The notes under the pieces: generated by a model | Seen by the model: only the letters and a program-made list of their open reading frames with translations | The model's database searches: none | What the model was told of the DNA's origin: nothing | In this document: positions 44,306-52,455 of the stretch, one piece after another | Position numbering within the stretch: the first letter of the stretch is position 1 | Layout of the letters: each line of letters starts with the position of its first letter | Program-made: the position numbers and the translations under genes | Source: Clostridia bacterium | GTDB taxonomy: Bacteria > Bacillota > Clostridia > TANB77 > CAG-508 | Direction: 5' to 3' | NCBI GenBank assembly: GCA_017469445.1 | Contig: JAFUGK010000021.1 | Coordinates: forward strand, 1-54,115 | DNA: 54,115 nucleotides

Positions 44306-44614
44306 TTATTTTCCTAATATCCTTATGAATTTTATTATTCCTTCTTCTAATTCTATTCTTTTTTTCTCTTGCTCATCAGCTAAATTCATTGCTTCTTCTT
44401 TTGATTTCAATGTTTGTTCAAATATTCTTTCATAATCTTGTTGCTTTGATTTTAATTCTTCATTTTCTTTTTCATATGTTTTTATACTTTCATTTAATCT
44501 ATTTATTGTCTCTTTTAAATAACTACAATCTTTTTCTCTATTTATGTTCTTTTTGTTTATTTGCTCTATTTTTTCTTTTAATTGAGCTTTTGTCATATTT
44601 TCTAATTCTTCCAT
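44306..44614 (-). CDS. Coiled-coil protein
   Basis: 102 residues, heptad-rich over nearly all its length (LNESIKTYEKENEELKSKQQ). No membrane segment. Function unknown. Confidence 0.65.
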   Translation of the reverse strand: MEELENMTKAQLKEKIEQINKKNINREKDCSYLKETINRLNESIKTYEKENEELKSKQQDYERIFEQTLKSKEEAMNLADEQEKKRIELEEGIIKFIRILGK

Positions 44615-44615
44615 T

Positions 44616-44840
44616 TTAACACCTTTTTCCCTTTTTTATTTTTTTGTAAAAATTATTTGTTCTTGTTAACTTTTTTGTCATTCTTTTTACTATTTTAGCT
44701 AGTTTTTCTTTAGGTATGTCTGGATATAATTCATAAATTAAATTAATCATTTGCTTTTGTTTGTATTTAAAATCAATAGCTCTGCTTATGTTTTGAAATG
44801 CTCTAGTTGCTGCTTCAAATAAATCTTCTGATTCACTCAT
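44616..44840 (-). CDS. Small basic hypothetical protein
   Basis: 74 residues (MSESEDLFEAATRAFQNISRAIDFKYKQ), helical with a Lys-rich C-terminus. AGGAGGGG SD. Function unknown. Confidence 0.65.
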   Translation of the reverse strand: MSESEDLFEAATRAFQNISRAIDFKYKQKQMINLIYELYPDIPKEKLAKIVKRMTKKLTRTNNFYKKIKKGKRC

Positions 44841-44852
44841 GATTACCCCTCC

Positions 44853-45017
44853 TTAAATTTTGTATAAATAAAATATCAATAATATACTTACTACTATCTC
44901 TATTAAATTTACTAACCTTTGCATTGGTCTTAAATATGTGTTACTTATTCCTTCTGATATTTTACATACTGCAAAAAATATTAATAAAAGTATTAATATC
45001 GCTTTTATTATTATCAT
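44853..45017 (-). CDS. Small membrane protein
   Basis: 54 residues from ATG 45017: MIIIKAILILLLIFFAVCKI forms one transmembrane helix and EIVVSILLIFYLY a second. Short, no family recognised. GGGGTAG-type SD upstream. Confidence 0.6.
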   Translation of the reverse strand: MIIIKAILILLLIFFAVCKISEGISNTYLRPMQRLVNLIEIVVSILLIFYLYKI

Positions 45018-45051
45018 TCTACTTCCTACCCCTTTCTTTCCAATTAAAATA

Positions 45052-45318
45052 TTATTGATTTAATAACTTCCTGATTATCTCATTCTGCTTTCTTATCGTT
45101 TCCTGCTGCTTTAAACATAACTTTTCGTATCTTTTTATCTTTCCTTTCATATCTTCTCTGTTTGTTATATGCAATCCCTCTATTACAAATACTAATCCTA
45201 ATAACGTTAAATGAAAATTGTTCGTTATTATCCCTACTGCTCCTTCTATCGTTCCTCCAAAAATTAAAAATATTATCATTATTTTCTTTAATATTTCTTT
45301 TACTTTTTCATTCTTCAT
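45052..45318 (-). CDS. Small membrane protein with coiled-coil tail
   Basis: 88 residues from ATG 45318. Two hydrophobic helices (about 13-30 and 38-52) followed by a heptad-like tail (KRYEKLCLKQQETIRKQ). Overlaps the zinc-ribbon gene. Function unknown. Confidence 0.6.
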   Translation of the reverse strand: MKNEKVKEILKKIMIIFLIFGGTIEGAVGIITNNFHLTLLGLVFVIEGLHITNREDMKGKIKRYEKLCLKQQETIRKQNEIIRKLLNQ

Positions 45319-45454
45319 CCTTATCACCCCTATCTATTCTATTATCATTTAAACACTTTATGCACTTTATTGCCCCTCCTTTTAAGTAATACTCTATTAT
45401 CGTTCTTGTCCTTAAATCAATTACGTTTCCACAATTTTTACATTTGATTTTCAT
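45308..45454 (-). CDS. Small zinc-ribbon protein
   Basis: 48 residues from ATG 45454: CKNCGNVIDL...IKCIKCLNDN, two CxxC knuckles. Similar in type to the Com-like gene at 40501 but more acidic. Overlaps the start of the next gene by 11 bases. Confidence 0.65.
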   Translation of the reverse strand: MKIKCKNCGNVIDLRTRTIIEYYLKGGAIKCIKCLNDNRIDRGDKDEE

Positions 45455-45481
45455 TTGTTTTCTCCTTCCTTTTTTCTTATT

Positions 45482-46531
45482 CTATATCATTTTGATACCG
45501 TTGTCAACACTTTGTCGATTTTTATATCTTATTCCAACTTTTTTTTCTAATTTTATGGCTTCTTCATTGCTCATTCCTCTTTTTATTCTGTAAATAAATA
45601 ATTGCGGACTTATTTTATATTTTTCTTGTATTTCTTTTAATGTCATTTCTTTTCCATATATATTATATTTTTTCGCTATTCTTCCACTTCTTCTTTTATT
45701 TTTTGCTTGCATTTTCATATCTATCCATCTACAATTGTTTGGCTCATAATCCCCATTATTATCTATTCTATCTATTGTACATTCTCCTCTTTTTGCACTT
45801 TCATCATATCCATTATTATAAGCCCACTCTATAAACTTTCTTGCATTTTCCCTCCATTGCTTACAAACTTCAATTCCTCTTAGTCCATAATTCTTGTAAC
45901 TTTCACATTTCGGATTGTAACATCTATTTATCATCCCTCTCCATACTTTATAAATTCTCTTATACACTATTGCATTTTCTTGTAATTCTTTTGCTATACA
46001 ACCACAACTCTTTATATTTCCATATTTTATATATTTTCCTATCCCTATATATTCTTTTCCGCATTCACATTTGCATTTCCATTTTGTGTTGCCTTTTTTA
46101 GGTGTTATAATTTCTATCACAGTTAATCTCCCATATTTTTTCCCTATTTCCTTTTCTTTTTCTTCTCTTATTCTTTTTTCTCTATCTTCTTTCTCTTTTT
46201 TGTTTTTTTCTTCTCTTCTTTTTTTACATTCTTCTAAAAATTCTTTATATGTTCCTATAAATGTATTTTCTTCTGTCCAATTAAGATGATTATTATATTT
46301 TATTTTTAATATTTTTTCCTCCTTCTCTTTCTTCTCCTGTTTCCTTTTTTTATCAGCACATTCCTTACACATTTTACTTCTTCCATTTTTTATATTATCC
46401 ACTTTTTGCTGCTTTATATTTCCGCATTTGCATCTACATATCCATTCTACTTCTTTTCTCTCTCCTATTACCCAATCTATTACTTCCCAATTATTAAATT
46501 TCTCTCCTATAAAACTTTTATTACTTATCAT
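45482..46531 (-). CDS. AP2/HNH-like homing endonuclease (copy C, largest)
   Basis: 349 residues. Two CRCKCGNIK/CKCECGKEY zinc ribbons, a charged linker, CGC, then YNPKCESYKNYGLRGIEVC, CTIDRIDNNGDYEPNNCRWID and a C-terminal DNA-binding segment. First gene of the minus arm, directly behind its promoter. Paralogue of 19328 and 20797. Confidence 0.82.
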   Translation of the reverse strand: MISNKSFIGEKFNNWEVIDWVIGERKEVEWICRCKCGNIKQQKVDNIKNGRSKMCKECADKKRKQEKKEKEEKILKIKYNNHLNWTEENTFIGTYKEFLEECKKRREEKNKKEKEDREKRIREEKEKEIGKKYGRLTVIEIITPKKGNTKWKCKCECGKEYIGIGKYIKYGNIKSCGCIAKELQENAIVYKRIYKVWRGMINRCYNPKCESYKNYGLRGIEVCKQWRENARKFIEWAYNNGYDESAKRGECTIDRIDNNGDYEPNNCRWIDMKMQAKNKRRSGRIAKKYNIYGKEMTLKEIQEKYKISPQLFIYRIKRGMSNEEAIKLEKKVGIRYKNRQSVDNGIKMI

Positions 46532-46555
46532 TTTCTTATCACTCCTTTTTGTTTT

Positions 46556-46584
46556 ATTTTATCATTTTAGGGTTGTAATGTCAA
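46556..46584 (-). promoter_or_regulatory. Minus-arm promoter
   Basis: Minus strand TTGACA (46584-46579), 17-nt spacer, TAAAAT (46561-46556), 25 bases from ATG 46531. It would start the minus arm. Confidence 0.85.
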
Positions 46585-46939
46585 TAGGGGGCTGGGGATT
46601 TTTTGCGGTTGCTTGTGAGGATGACTTGCGACCCCTCCCGCTTTCCGCCATATAGGGGTGAGGGTGGGTGTATAACGTTGTGAAGCGGGTTAGTATTTAT
46701 ATTGATTTTTTTGTGTTCTGTTTAAATTCTATTTTTTTTCAAAGAAAAAATAAAATCAATATTATTTTAAAAATGTGTAGTATACACAACTATTATATAT
46801 GCACCGCTCTTTAATATGATATACTATGTAAAATAAGGGCAGTATATTTATATAGTACCCCTTAAAAATGCTATGTACTACCCTAAAAACAGGGTAAGAA
46901 AAAAAGTTAAAAAAAAATAAAAAAATATAACAAAAACTA
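46585..46939. other. Divergent control region, no gene seen
   Basis: No convincing ORF. The left end (46586-46690) is unusually G-rich on the plus strand for this genome (GGGGGCTGGGG, AGGGGTGAGGGTGGG) and could be a packaging or control site. Further right, AAGGGCAG and TACCCTAAAAACAGGGTA-type inverted elements occur, similar to elements at 50.2-50.8 kb. Confidence 0.5.
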
Positions 46940-46968
46940 TTGACAAATTTGCTTTGGTGTAGTATAAT
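46940..46968 (+). promoter_or_regulatory. Plus-arm promoter
   Basis: TTGACA (46940-46945), 17-nt spacer, TATAAT (46963-46968); both hexamers perfect. Drives the 47086 operon, with a leader of about 110 bases. Confidence 0.93.
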
Positions 46969-47085
46969 GTAATTAACAAAAGGAAAGAGAAATAAAACAA
47001 GTCAAATGGTGTTATTGGAAAAGTAGAAAAGCCCTTGTTGTTCTCTTTAAATAAATAAAAATGAAAGGTTAAAAAGGTGGTAAAA

Positions 47086-47535
47086 ATGAAGATTGAAGAA
47101 TTAAAAAAAGATTTATATTTAGGAGATTATGGCGAGGAAATAACAAACTATTCAAGCGGTTATATATGCGATATACTAACAGAAATAGCAGACAATAACG
47201 TTGATTTATATAATTATGATTTATTGCAATGGGTGGCAAATGATTTATATAATATTGCATATTGTGATGAAGCAAAAGACGAACTAGGAGCAGATGACTT
47301 AATAAAAATGATACAAGGCGGACAATATTTAAAATATTCTAGCGATTTATACGAAAATTTAGAAGATATTATAAAATATTATGTTTTTGATTATATTGAA
47401 AATGTTTTAGAACTTGAAGAAATAACAGAAGAACAATTAAACGAACTAGAATTTGAAATTGATTTTACAGACAATAACGAAGAGCTAGAAAATATAAACG
47501 ATAAAATAAACGAAATATTTAACGATAAAGAATAG
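47086..47535 (+). CDS. Very acidic hypothetical protein
   Basis: 149 residues from ATG 47086 (AAAGGTGG SD). Strongly acidic, with Asp/Glu spread over the whole length (ENLEDIIKYYVFDYIENV, EITEEQLNELEFEIDF). First gene behind a strong promoter. The charge resembles DNA-mimic anti-defence proteins, but nothing else supports that. Confidence 0.7.
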   Translation: MKIEELKKDLYLGDYGEEITNYSSGYICDILTEIADNNVDLYNYDLLQWVANDLYNIAYCDEAKDELGADDLIKMIQGGQYLKYSSDLYENLEDIIKYYVFDYIENVLELEEITEEQLNELEFEIDFTDNNEELENINDKINEIFNDKE

Positions 47536-47551
47536 AAAGGAAGCGGAACAA

Positions 47552-47662
47552 ATGAAAAGAAAAACAAAAAATAAAATAAAAGATTATTTAAAATTATTAT
47601 TATTAATCGGAATTATAACAACTTTATGGATAATAGCAAATTATATTTCAAGTTTAGTTTAA
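47552..47662 (+). CDS. Small membrane peptide
   Basis: 36 residues from ATG 47552: basic N-terminus (MKRKTKNKIKDY) and one transmembrane helix (LLLLIGIITTLWIIANY). SD GGAAGCGG. Function unknown. Confidence 0.6.
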   Translation: MKRKTKNKIKDYLKLLLLIGIITTLWIIANYISSLV

Positions 47663-47676
47663 AGGAGGATAAAAAA

Positions 47677-47892
47677 ATGAATAAACAAGATATATTATTT
47701 TTTTTAAATCAATATGGAATTACAGAAAAAGAAAAAGCAAAAGTAATAAAGGACAATTTGGAACATTATAATTTTATAGAAGATGTAGAGAACGTTAAAC
47801 ATCCTTTTGCAATATCAAGAATTTTTTTAGATTTTCAAGAAAACTGGGATAATTATATTGAATATAGAATTGTAGAAAGCGAGGTTAAATAA
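47677..47892 (+). CDS. Small acidic hypothetical protein
   Basis: 71 residues from ATG 47677 (AAAGGAGG SD), not the longer upstream frame. Helical, acidic. Function unknown. Confidence 0.65.
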   Translation: MNKQDILFFLNQYGITEKEKAKVIKDNLEHYNFIEDVENVKHPFAISRIFLDFQENWDNYIEYRIVESEVK

Positions 47893-47893
47893 T

Positions 47894-48238
47894 ATGGAAA
47901 AAGTAAAAAATAATATCAATGATTTATTGGTCGATAGTGTAAGACCTAATCAATTAGAAAATTTAAAAGAATTGCAAGCAATTTATGACAATAGACAAAG
48001 TTTTTACAAAAAAGCTTATGTTGGTGAATATACTTTTAAAAATGGTAAAACTTATAAATATTTAAAATCTTATAATACAATAGTTGCATGTATATTTGAA
48101 AATCAATTGAGAATTTACGGCTATTTTTCACAAACAACAGCAAGACATATAAGAGAGTTCGCAAAACAAAATGGCTATGGCTTTGATGAAGAAATAACGG
48201 CAAAAGATTTAAAAAATACTTGTGTATTTAGTAAATAA
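47894..48238 (+). CDS. DUF8033-like phage/plasmid protein
   Basis: 114 residues: YDNRQSFYKKAYV, LKSYNTIVACI, YFSQTTARHIREFAKQNG. This pattern is common in phages and conjugative elements of Firmicutes; function unknown. Confidence 0.75.
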   Translation: MEKVKNNINDLLVDSVRPNQLENLKELQAIYDNRQSFYKKAYVGEYTFKNGKTYKYLKSYNTIVACIFENQLRIYGYFSQTTARHIREFAKQNGYGFDEEITAKDLKNTCVFSK

Positions 48239-48243
48239 ACAAA

Positions 48244-48267
48244 AGAAGCGGAAACAAAGCCGCTTCT
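48244..48267 (+). other. Intergenic hairpin
   Basis: An 8-bp perfect stem AGAAGCGG (48244-48251) / CCGCTTCT (48260-48267), right after the previous stop. No U-tract; likely mRNA processing or partial attenuation. Confidence 0.6.
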
Positions 48268-48290
48268 AATTTAAAAAAGGAAGTGATAAA

Positions 48291-48827
48291 ATGGGCTTGA
48301 TAACAAGTGTAAACGACATTACAAAAGCAATTGAAAGCGAAAAGAAACAGAAACAAAGAGAAAAAGAACAACAACAAATTGAAAAAATAAGACAAACAAA
48401 ACTAAAAAGAGAATTAACAAAATATTTTGAAAGTAAGTATAAAAAATCAATAGATTATGACCAAACGACCTATGAATTAATAAAAAACAAAATATTAATA
48501 ATTGATATAATAAAAGATAATTATATAAAAAAATACAATCTGAACGGTTTAGACACTAACACAAACGCGATTTTAAATGATGAATATATAAAGCTATTAA
48601 ATAAAGCAAAAAAGCCCTATTTAGAAATGCAGCGAATAGAACAAAAGCAACAAAAAGAATTAATAAAACAATATAAAGAAGCGGAAAAGATTCAAAAAGA
48701 AATAGAAAAGCAAAATAAAAACAAATTGACACTATTAGAAAAAGTAATTGAAATAATATTAATAATTCTATTGCTACCAATTGCTATAATATACGGTTTA
48801 TTAGTTGGGATTTTTACCAAAAGGTAA
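48291..48827 (+). CDS. Tail-anchored coiled-coil protein
   Basis: 178 residues: charged coiled coils (KKQKQREKEQQQIEKIRQ and a second at about 115-145), then a C-terminal transmembrane helix (VIEIILIILLLPIAIIYG) with a short KR end. One CGA read as Arg. The terminator hairpin overlaps its last codons. Confidence 0.65.
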   Translation: MGLITSVNDITKAIESEKKQKQREKEQQQIEKIRQTKLKRELTKYFESKYKKSIDYDQTTYELIKNKILIIDIIKDNYIKKYNLNGLDTNTNAILNDEYIKLLNKAKKPYLEMQRIEQKQQKELIKQYKEAEKIQKEIEKQNKNKLTLLEKVIEIILIILLLPIAIIYGLLVGIFTKR

Positions 48828-48841
48828 AATCCCCTTTTTTT
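48807..48841 (+). terminator. Rho-independent terminator
   Basis: GGGATTTTTACC pairs with GGTAAAATCCC (one bulge), then seven T. Ends the 47086-48827 operon. Confidence 0.9.
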
Positions 48842-49593
48842 ATGTTGTTTTATGTATTGATTTTAAAATAAAAATTAAACCGTTTTATTTTATAGGCATA
48901 TAAAATATCGCATTAAAAAATAAAGTCGCTCAAAATTAATTTTCGTGCGTTTTAGTGTAAAATAATATTTTAAAATGTGAAAAAATCTATATTTTTTTGG
49001 CTTAACATTGCACAAAATCCCGATTTTGCGTAATGTTTTTTATTATGTATACTTTTTTAATTCATTAGTTAAAATTAATTTTTTATAAAAACAAAAATTA
49101 CAAATTACAAATTACAAAAATTACAGGATTTTGAACCGAAAAAAAATTATCACAAAAAAATATTTTAAAACAAACAATAAAAAAGCAGAATCTTTCGAAA
49201 CTGCTTTTAGTAACTACAATCCTATTTGTATTTTTTTTACAAAAGAGTTTGTGAAGCTGTTTTTTATTTGATATTTTGGGGGTTTAAAAATGAAATCAAC
49301 GGAAATTATATTTCATATTTTAAATTATAAAAAATATCAAACGTTTTTAACAAAACAACATATTACATCAAAAACATAATAACACAATATATTTATATTG
49401 TCAACATTTTTTACAAAAATATCATTTTACTTTACATTTATCATTCAAAATTATTTAATATAAATAATCTTATGTTTCATACATCAAGAAGCGGAACAAA
49501 TATTTTCGTTCTGCCTTCTTCTTTTTTGAATATGCCTACCCCTTTTTATTTTACTGCATTTTTTCAAAGGGGAGTAGGGTTTCCAATTAAAGA
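48842..49593. other. AT-rich non-coding region with hairpins
   Basis: About 750 bases with no convincing gene. Contents: a 15-bp hairpin with two wobble pairs at 49005-49036 followed by TTTTTTATT (terminator-like); short ATTACAA repeats near 49092-49125; an AAAAGCAG/CTGCTTTT hairpin near 49181-49209; and an imperfect CCTACCCCTTT/AAAGGGGAGTAGG inverted repeat near 49536-49582 just beyond the terS stop. Confidence 0.6.
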
Positions 49594-50130
49594 CTATTGG
49601 TCTTTTATCTCAATAAAATTCTTTTCATCCATATCTGGTAAAGCCTTAACAACTTCTTCTGGATTCTTAGGGTCTGTATTGTAAGTATTTGTTGCTTGAA
49701 TTTCTTGAACATCTCTAAGTCCACTATAATTCTTTTCACGAAATATGTAAACCGGAGCTGGAATCTTGCCAGTAGCAGCTAAATTAGCTTCTGATGAGGC
49801 TATCATAATTTTGGCTCTTTTTATGATATCTAAATAATCGCGACCAACATTCGAAATCCCATTTTCACTACCATAGTCATAAAAAGTTGACCTAGGAAGA
49901 CCAGAAGCTAAAATCAAATGTTCGTATCTAGGTAAGAAACCTTCTTGAAAAGCAAGTTCAAAGACCTTATCAAAACGTTCAGCAAGTTCTTCAGGAGATT
50001 TAACTCTATCAGGACAAAGTTTAGCGACTTTCATAGAGAAGCCAAGAGATTTTCTAACATCATCTTTAGGGATATTATCTCTATTTTGCATAGCACCAAT
50101 ATTTCTTCTACCCATTTTCAATTCACTCAT
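49594..50130 (-). CDS. terS: Terminase small subunit
   Basis: 178 residues from ATG 50130 (GAGGTG SD; GTG 50139 is less likely). 'RYEHLILASGLPRSTFYDYG', 'RDYLDIIKRAKIMIASSEANLAATGKIPAPVYIFREKNYSGLRD' match phage TerS proteins (HTH plus oligomerisation helices). It recognises the packaging site. It lies 6.5 kb from terL, alone on the minus strand, with its own promoter, and its codon use looks less AT-rich than its neighbours. Confidence 0.85.
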   Translation of the reverse strand: MSELKMGRRNIGAMQNRDNIPKDDVRKSLGFSMKVAKLCPDRVKSPEELAERFDKVFELAFQEGFLPRYEHLILASGLPRSTFYDYGSENGISNVGRDYLDIIKRAKIMIASSEANLAATGKIPAPVYIFREKNYSGLRDVQEIQATNTYNTDPKNPEEVVKALPDMDEKNFIEIKDQ

Positions 50131-50149
50131 AAAAAACACCTCTAAAGGA

Positions 50150-50178
50150 ATTATATCAAAGGCATTAAAAAAAGTCTA
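50150..50178 (-). promoter_or_regulatory. terS promoter
   Basis: Minus strand TAGACT (50178-50173), 17-nt spacer, TATAAT (50155-50150), then GAGGTG and ATG 50130. Confidence 0.78.
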
Positions 50179-50727
50179 GTAAAAATGGAAAAAAAGCAAA
50201 AATGCCCTGATGGAAAAAAACAGAAAAGTCCATTTTTATTGATTAAATCAATGGTTTCATTTAATTGGAAAAACAAGCAAAATTTTCAAGGTTGGCACAT
50301 TGCCCTCCCTTATTCCCTACAGCTTTTCTTACTCTCTCTATACTTATATTTATTTTAGTAGTAAAAGGGTAATTTAATTTATATAAATAAAAAATAATAA
50401 ATAAAATAAAAATATACAAATATAAATATATATATTAATATAGGCATATAAAACTACCCTGTGAAAATTTTTAAATCCCATTTTATTGCCCTTTTAATTC
50501 GTATTACAGACTTTGTAGATTTAGGCATAAGGGAAACATATGGACAAACCATGCGTTTTTTTTGCCCTTTTTCATGCCACCCTGTTTTTAAAAAAGGGCA
50601 GTTTTTAAAAAAAAATTAAAAAAAACATAAAAAAACGGCTTTTTTTGCAATCAAGATACGATTTTTATTGCCCTAAAAAAGTAGTGATTTAGGGTATAAA
50701 AAATCCTACCTTTATATAAAAAAGGGC
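50179..50727. other. Non-coding region with iterated TGCCCT/AGGGCA motifs
   Basis: No gene seen. The short motif TGCCCT or its complement recurs near 50202, 50302, 50488, 50568, 50601 and 50668, often next to A/T runs, and a related AGGGC overlaps the promoter at 50728. Such spacing suggests operators or iterons for a dedicated DNA-binding protein, possibly the product of 50822. The same AGGGCA element appears near 46838. Confidence 0.5.
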
Positions 50728-50756
50728 TTGACAAATGCCAACTTATATGCTAAAAT
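50728..50756 (+). promoter_or_regulatory. Promoter of the 50822 gene
   Basis: TTGACA (50728-50733), 17-nt spacer, TAAAAT (50751-50756). AGGGC directly precedes the -35, and TGCCACCCTA follows downstream, so the promoter is embedded in the repeated motif. Confidence 0.85.
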
Positions 50757-50821
50757 TATCAAAAAGGGTTACAAAAATGCCACCCTAAACACTATTTTTT
50801 TAAAAAAAGGAGAGATGAAAA

Positions 50822-51676
50822 ATGGAAGATATTTTACAAGAAGCATTAAAAAATTTTGAAAAAAAACAAAAGGAAGGAAGTGAAACTGAAATATTAGAAG
50901 AAAAAATTGATGATATTCAACAAGATTTAGAAGGTTCTGAAAAATTTGATTTGATTAAACAAGAATTAAATATTTTAGAAAAAGAAATTGAAAAATCTAA
51001 ATTTAAAAATAGATTGGAAACTTTCGTTTATGATGATGAAATTAGATTTTCATTGGATAATCGTTTTTTAACAAACATATCTAAAGATACAATTAAATCA
51101 TTCTATTGTACTGGCGATTTGGCTAAAAAAATAATTCAATTGTGTTACTATAATAATGGTATTTATGAATTGAAATTATTTATAGAAAAATATTGCTTCA
51201 TTTCTAAAGATTTTTTACCTATTTATGCCAGAATTAATAGAAAAGAATTTATAGATAAATATTTGGATTTTTTGAAAAATGAATTGAAATCTAATAATAA
51301 AATAAACCTTAATAATTTGAATAACTATCTTTCTTTAAATTATAACGAAAAAATTATTAAAAGCGGTTCTAAAAGATGGCTTACTCATTTAACTTTTAAA
51401 GATAAAATTAAAATAAATACTGATGGTATATACGTAGATAATTCTTTAACTTTATTTATTAATGATTATTGTGTTGTTTCTAATACTATATCTCCTAGTA
51501 AAAGAATTTCTAGAGCTACTTTTAAAAAAGGCTATATTGCTTACTGTATGCAAAATGATTTAGTACCTTTAGATGTTAAATCTTTTAATAATACATTGCA
51601 AAAAATATATGGCGAAAATTTTATTAAATCTAATGGAATTTATTATATGAAAAAAATAAAATTTAAAAATTTTTAA
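50822..51676 (+). CDS. Putative replication/regulatory protein with D5-type C-terminal domain
   Basis: 284 residues. N-terminal acidic coiled coil (1-60), an unrecognised middle, and residues about 200-280 (RISRATFKKGYIAYC...KIYGENFIKSNGIYYMKKIKF) that parallel the C-terminal domain of the SF3 helicase at 3115 (RRSVFKEAYDKYI...HYGEGYIKSDGIWYMKKI). Probably a DNA-binding winged helix, which may recognise the repeats upstream. Not a helicase: no Walker motifs. Confidence 0.65.
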   Translation: MEDILQEALKNFEKKQKEGSETEILEEKIDDIQQDLEGSEKFDLIKQELNILEKEIEKSKFKNRLETFVYDDEIRFSLDNRFLTNISKDTIKSFYCTGDLAKKIIQLCYYNNGIYELKLFIEKYCFISKDFLPIYARINRKEFIDKYLDFLKNELKSNNKINLNNLNNYLSLNYNEKIIKSGSKRWLTHLTFKDKIKINTDGIYVDNSLTLFINDYCVVSNTISPSKRISRATFKKGYIAYCMQNDLVPLDVKSFNNTLQKIYGENFIKSNGIYYMKKIKFKNF

Positions 51677-51678
51677 TT

Positions 51679-51709
51679 AGCTGTATTTTTTTTTACAGCT
51701 TTTTTTATT
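51679..51709 (+). terminator. Rho-independent terminator
   Basis: AGCTGTA (51679-51685) / TACAGCT (51694-51700) with a T-rich loop, followed by TTTTTTTATT; immediately after the 50822 gene. Confidence 0.88.
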
Positions 51710-51770
51710 GATATTAAAGGTTTTTGCGAATTTATTTACATAAAACACGAAAAAAAATTGTAAAAATGTA

Positions 51771-51799
51771 TTGACATTTCCTAAAAATATGTATATGAT
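51771..51799 (+). promoter_or_regulatory. Sigma-A promoter
   Basis: TTGACA (51771-51776), 17-nt spacer, TATGAT (51794-51799), then AAAGGAGTG and ATG 51844. It would drive the long operon that crosses the circular joint. Confidence 0.9.
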
Positions 51800-51843
51800 A
51801 GGAGTACATTAAACAAAAAAATAAAAAAAAAGGAGTGATAAAA

Positions 51844-52239
51844 ATGAGATTATGGCATTATAAACTTTTACCTGTTTTGCCTGATAAACTTATCGTGGCA
51901 GAGTGGAGAGAATGTATTGCTATTAAAAGACAATGGGAAAAAGGAACTTTGAAACATAGACTTGTTAGTTATGTTAAAGATTATGACAAAATTTATTTCT
52001 TAAATTATGTAGATTTAGTATTAGAAGAATTTAAAAAAAGAAATATAAAATATAATTTTAATTTATATAATGAAATTTACAATTTTTGTGTATCAAATAC
52101 AATAATTAATAATTATCCAGAACATAATGACAGATACTTAAAACAATGTTATTACAATTTACAAGAAAAATATGACAGAGGTATTATTACTAAAGAAGAA
52201 TGGCTTAAAATCAAAAATTATGTGAAGGAGTTGATTTAA
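51844..52239 (+). CDS. Pyrimidine-dimer DNA glycosylase-like protein (TIGR02328 type)
   Basis: 131 residues from ATG 51844: MRLWHYKLLPVLPDKLIVAEWRECIAIKRQW is the hallmark of the T4 DenV-related family, followed by HRLVSYVKDYD and a helical C-terminus. Family members act in, or are related to, excision of UV-damaged pyrimidines; activity here is inferred. Confidence 0.8.
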   Translation: MRLWHYKLLPVLPDKLIVAEWRECIAIKRQWEKGTLKHRLVSYVKDYDKIYFLNYVDLVLEEFKKRNIKYNFNLYNEIYNFCVSNTIINNYPEHNDRYLKQCYYNLQEKYDRGIITKEEWLKIKNYVKELI

Positions 52240-52240
52240 T

Positions 52241-52444
52241 ATGATAGAAAAAGATGGAAAAACTTATATATTACAATGTGATATGTGCAGCAACTATATT
52301 GATGATTTTTTTGATTTTCAAGAAGCTGTTGATTACAAAAGAAATAACGGTTGGAAAAACTTTAAATTAGAAAGAGAATGGATTGACCTTTGTCCTAATT
52401 GTGCTTTAAATAAAGATTGGGAAGAAAAAAATTGGATAGAATAG
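52241..52444 (+). CDS. Small zinc-ribbon protein
   Basis: 67 residues: LQCDMCSNYIDDFFDF...DLCPNCALNKDW, two CxxC knuckles 35-40 residues apart. Acidic. Common small phage protein; function unknown. Confidence 0.7.
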   Translation: MIEKDGKTYILQCDMCSNYIDDFFDFQEAVDYKRNNGWKNFKLEREWIDLCPNCALNKDWEEKNWIE

Positions 52445-52455
52445 GAGAATAAATC

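Noticed and set aside
49005..49036. Attachment site or integration module
   Set aside because: The hairpin looks like a terminator and no integrase gene was found anywhere in the window.
49092..49125. CRISPR-like short repeats (ATTACAA)
   Set aside because: Units are too short and contiguous; no spacer pattern and no cas genes.
49472..49684. Plus-strand ORF overlapping the terS end
   Set aside because: No SD, antisense to terS, includes an inverted repeat; no recognisable protein.
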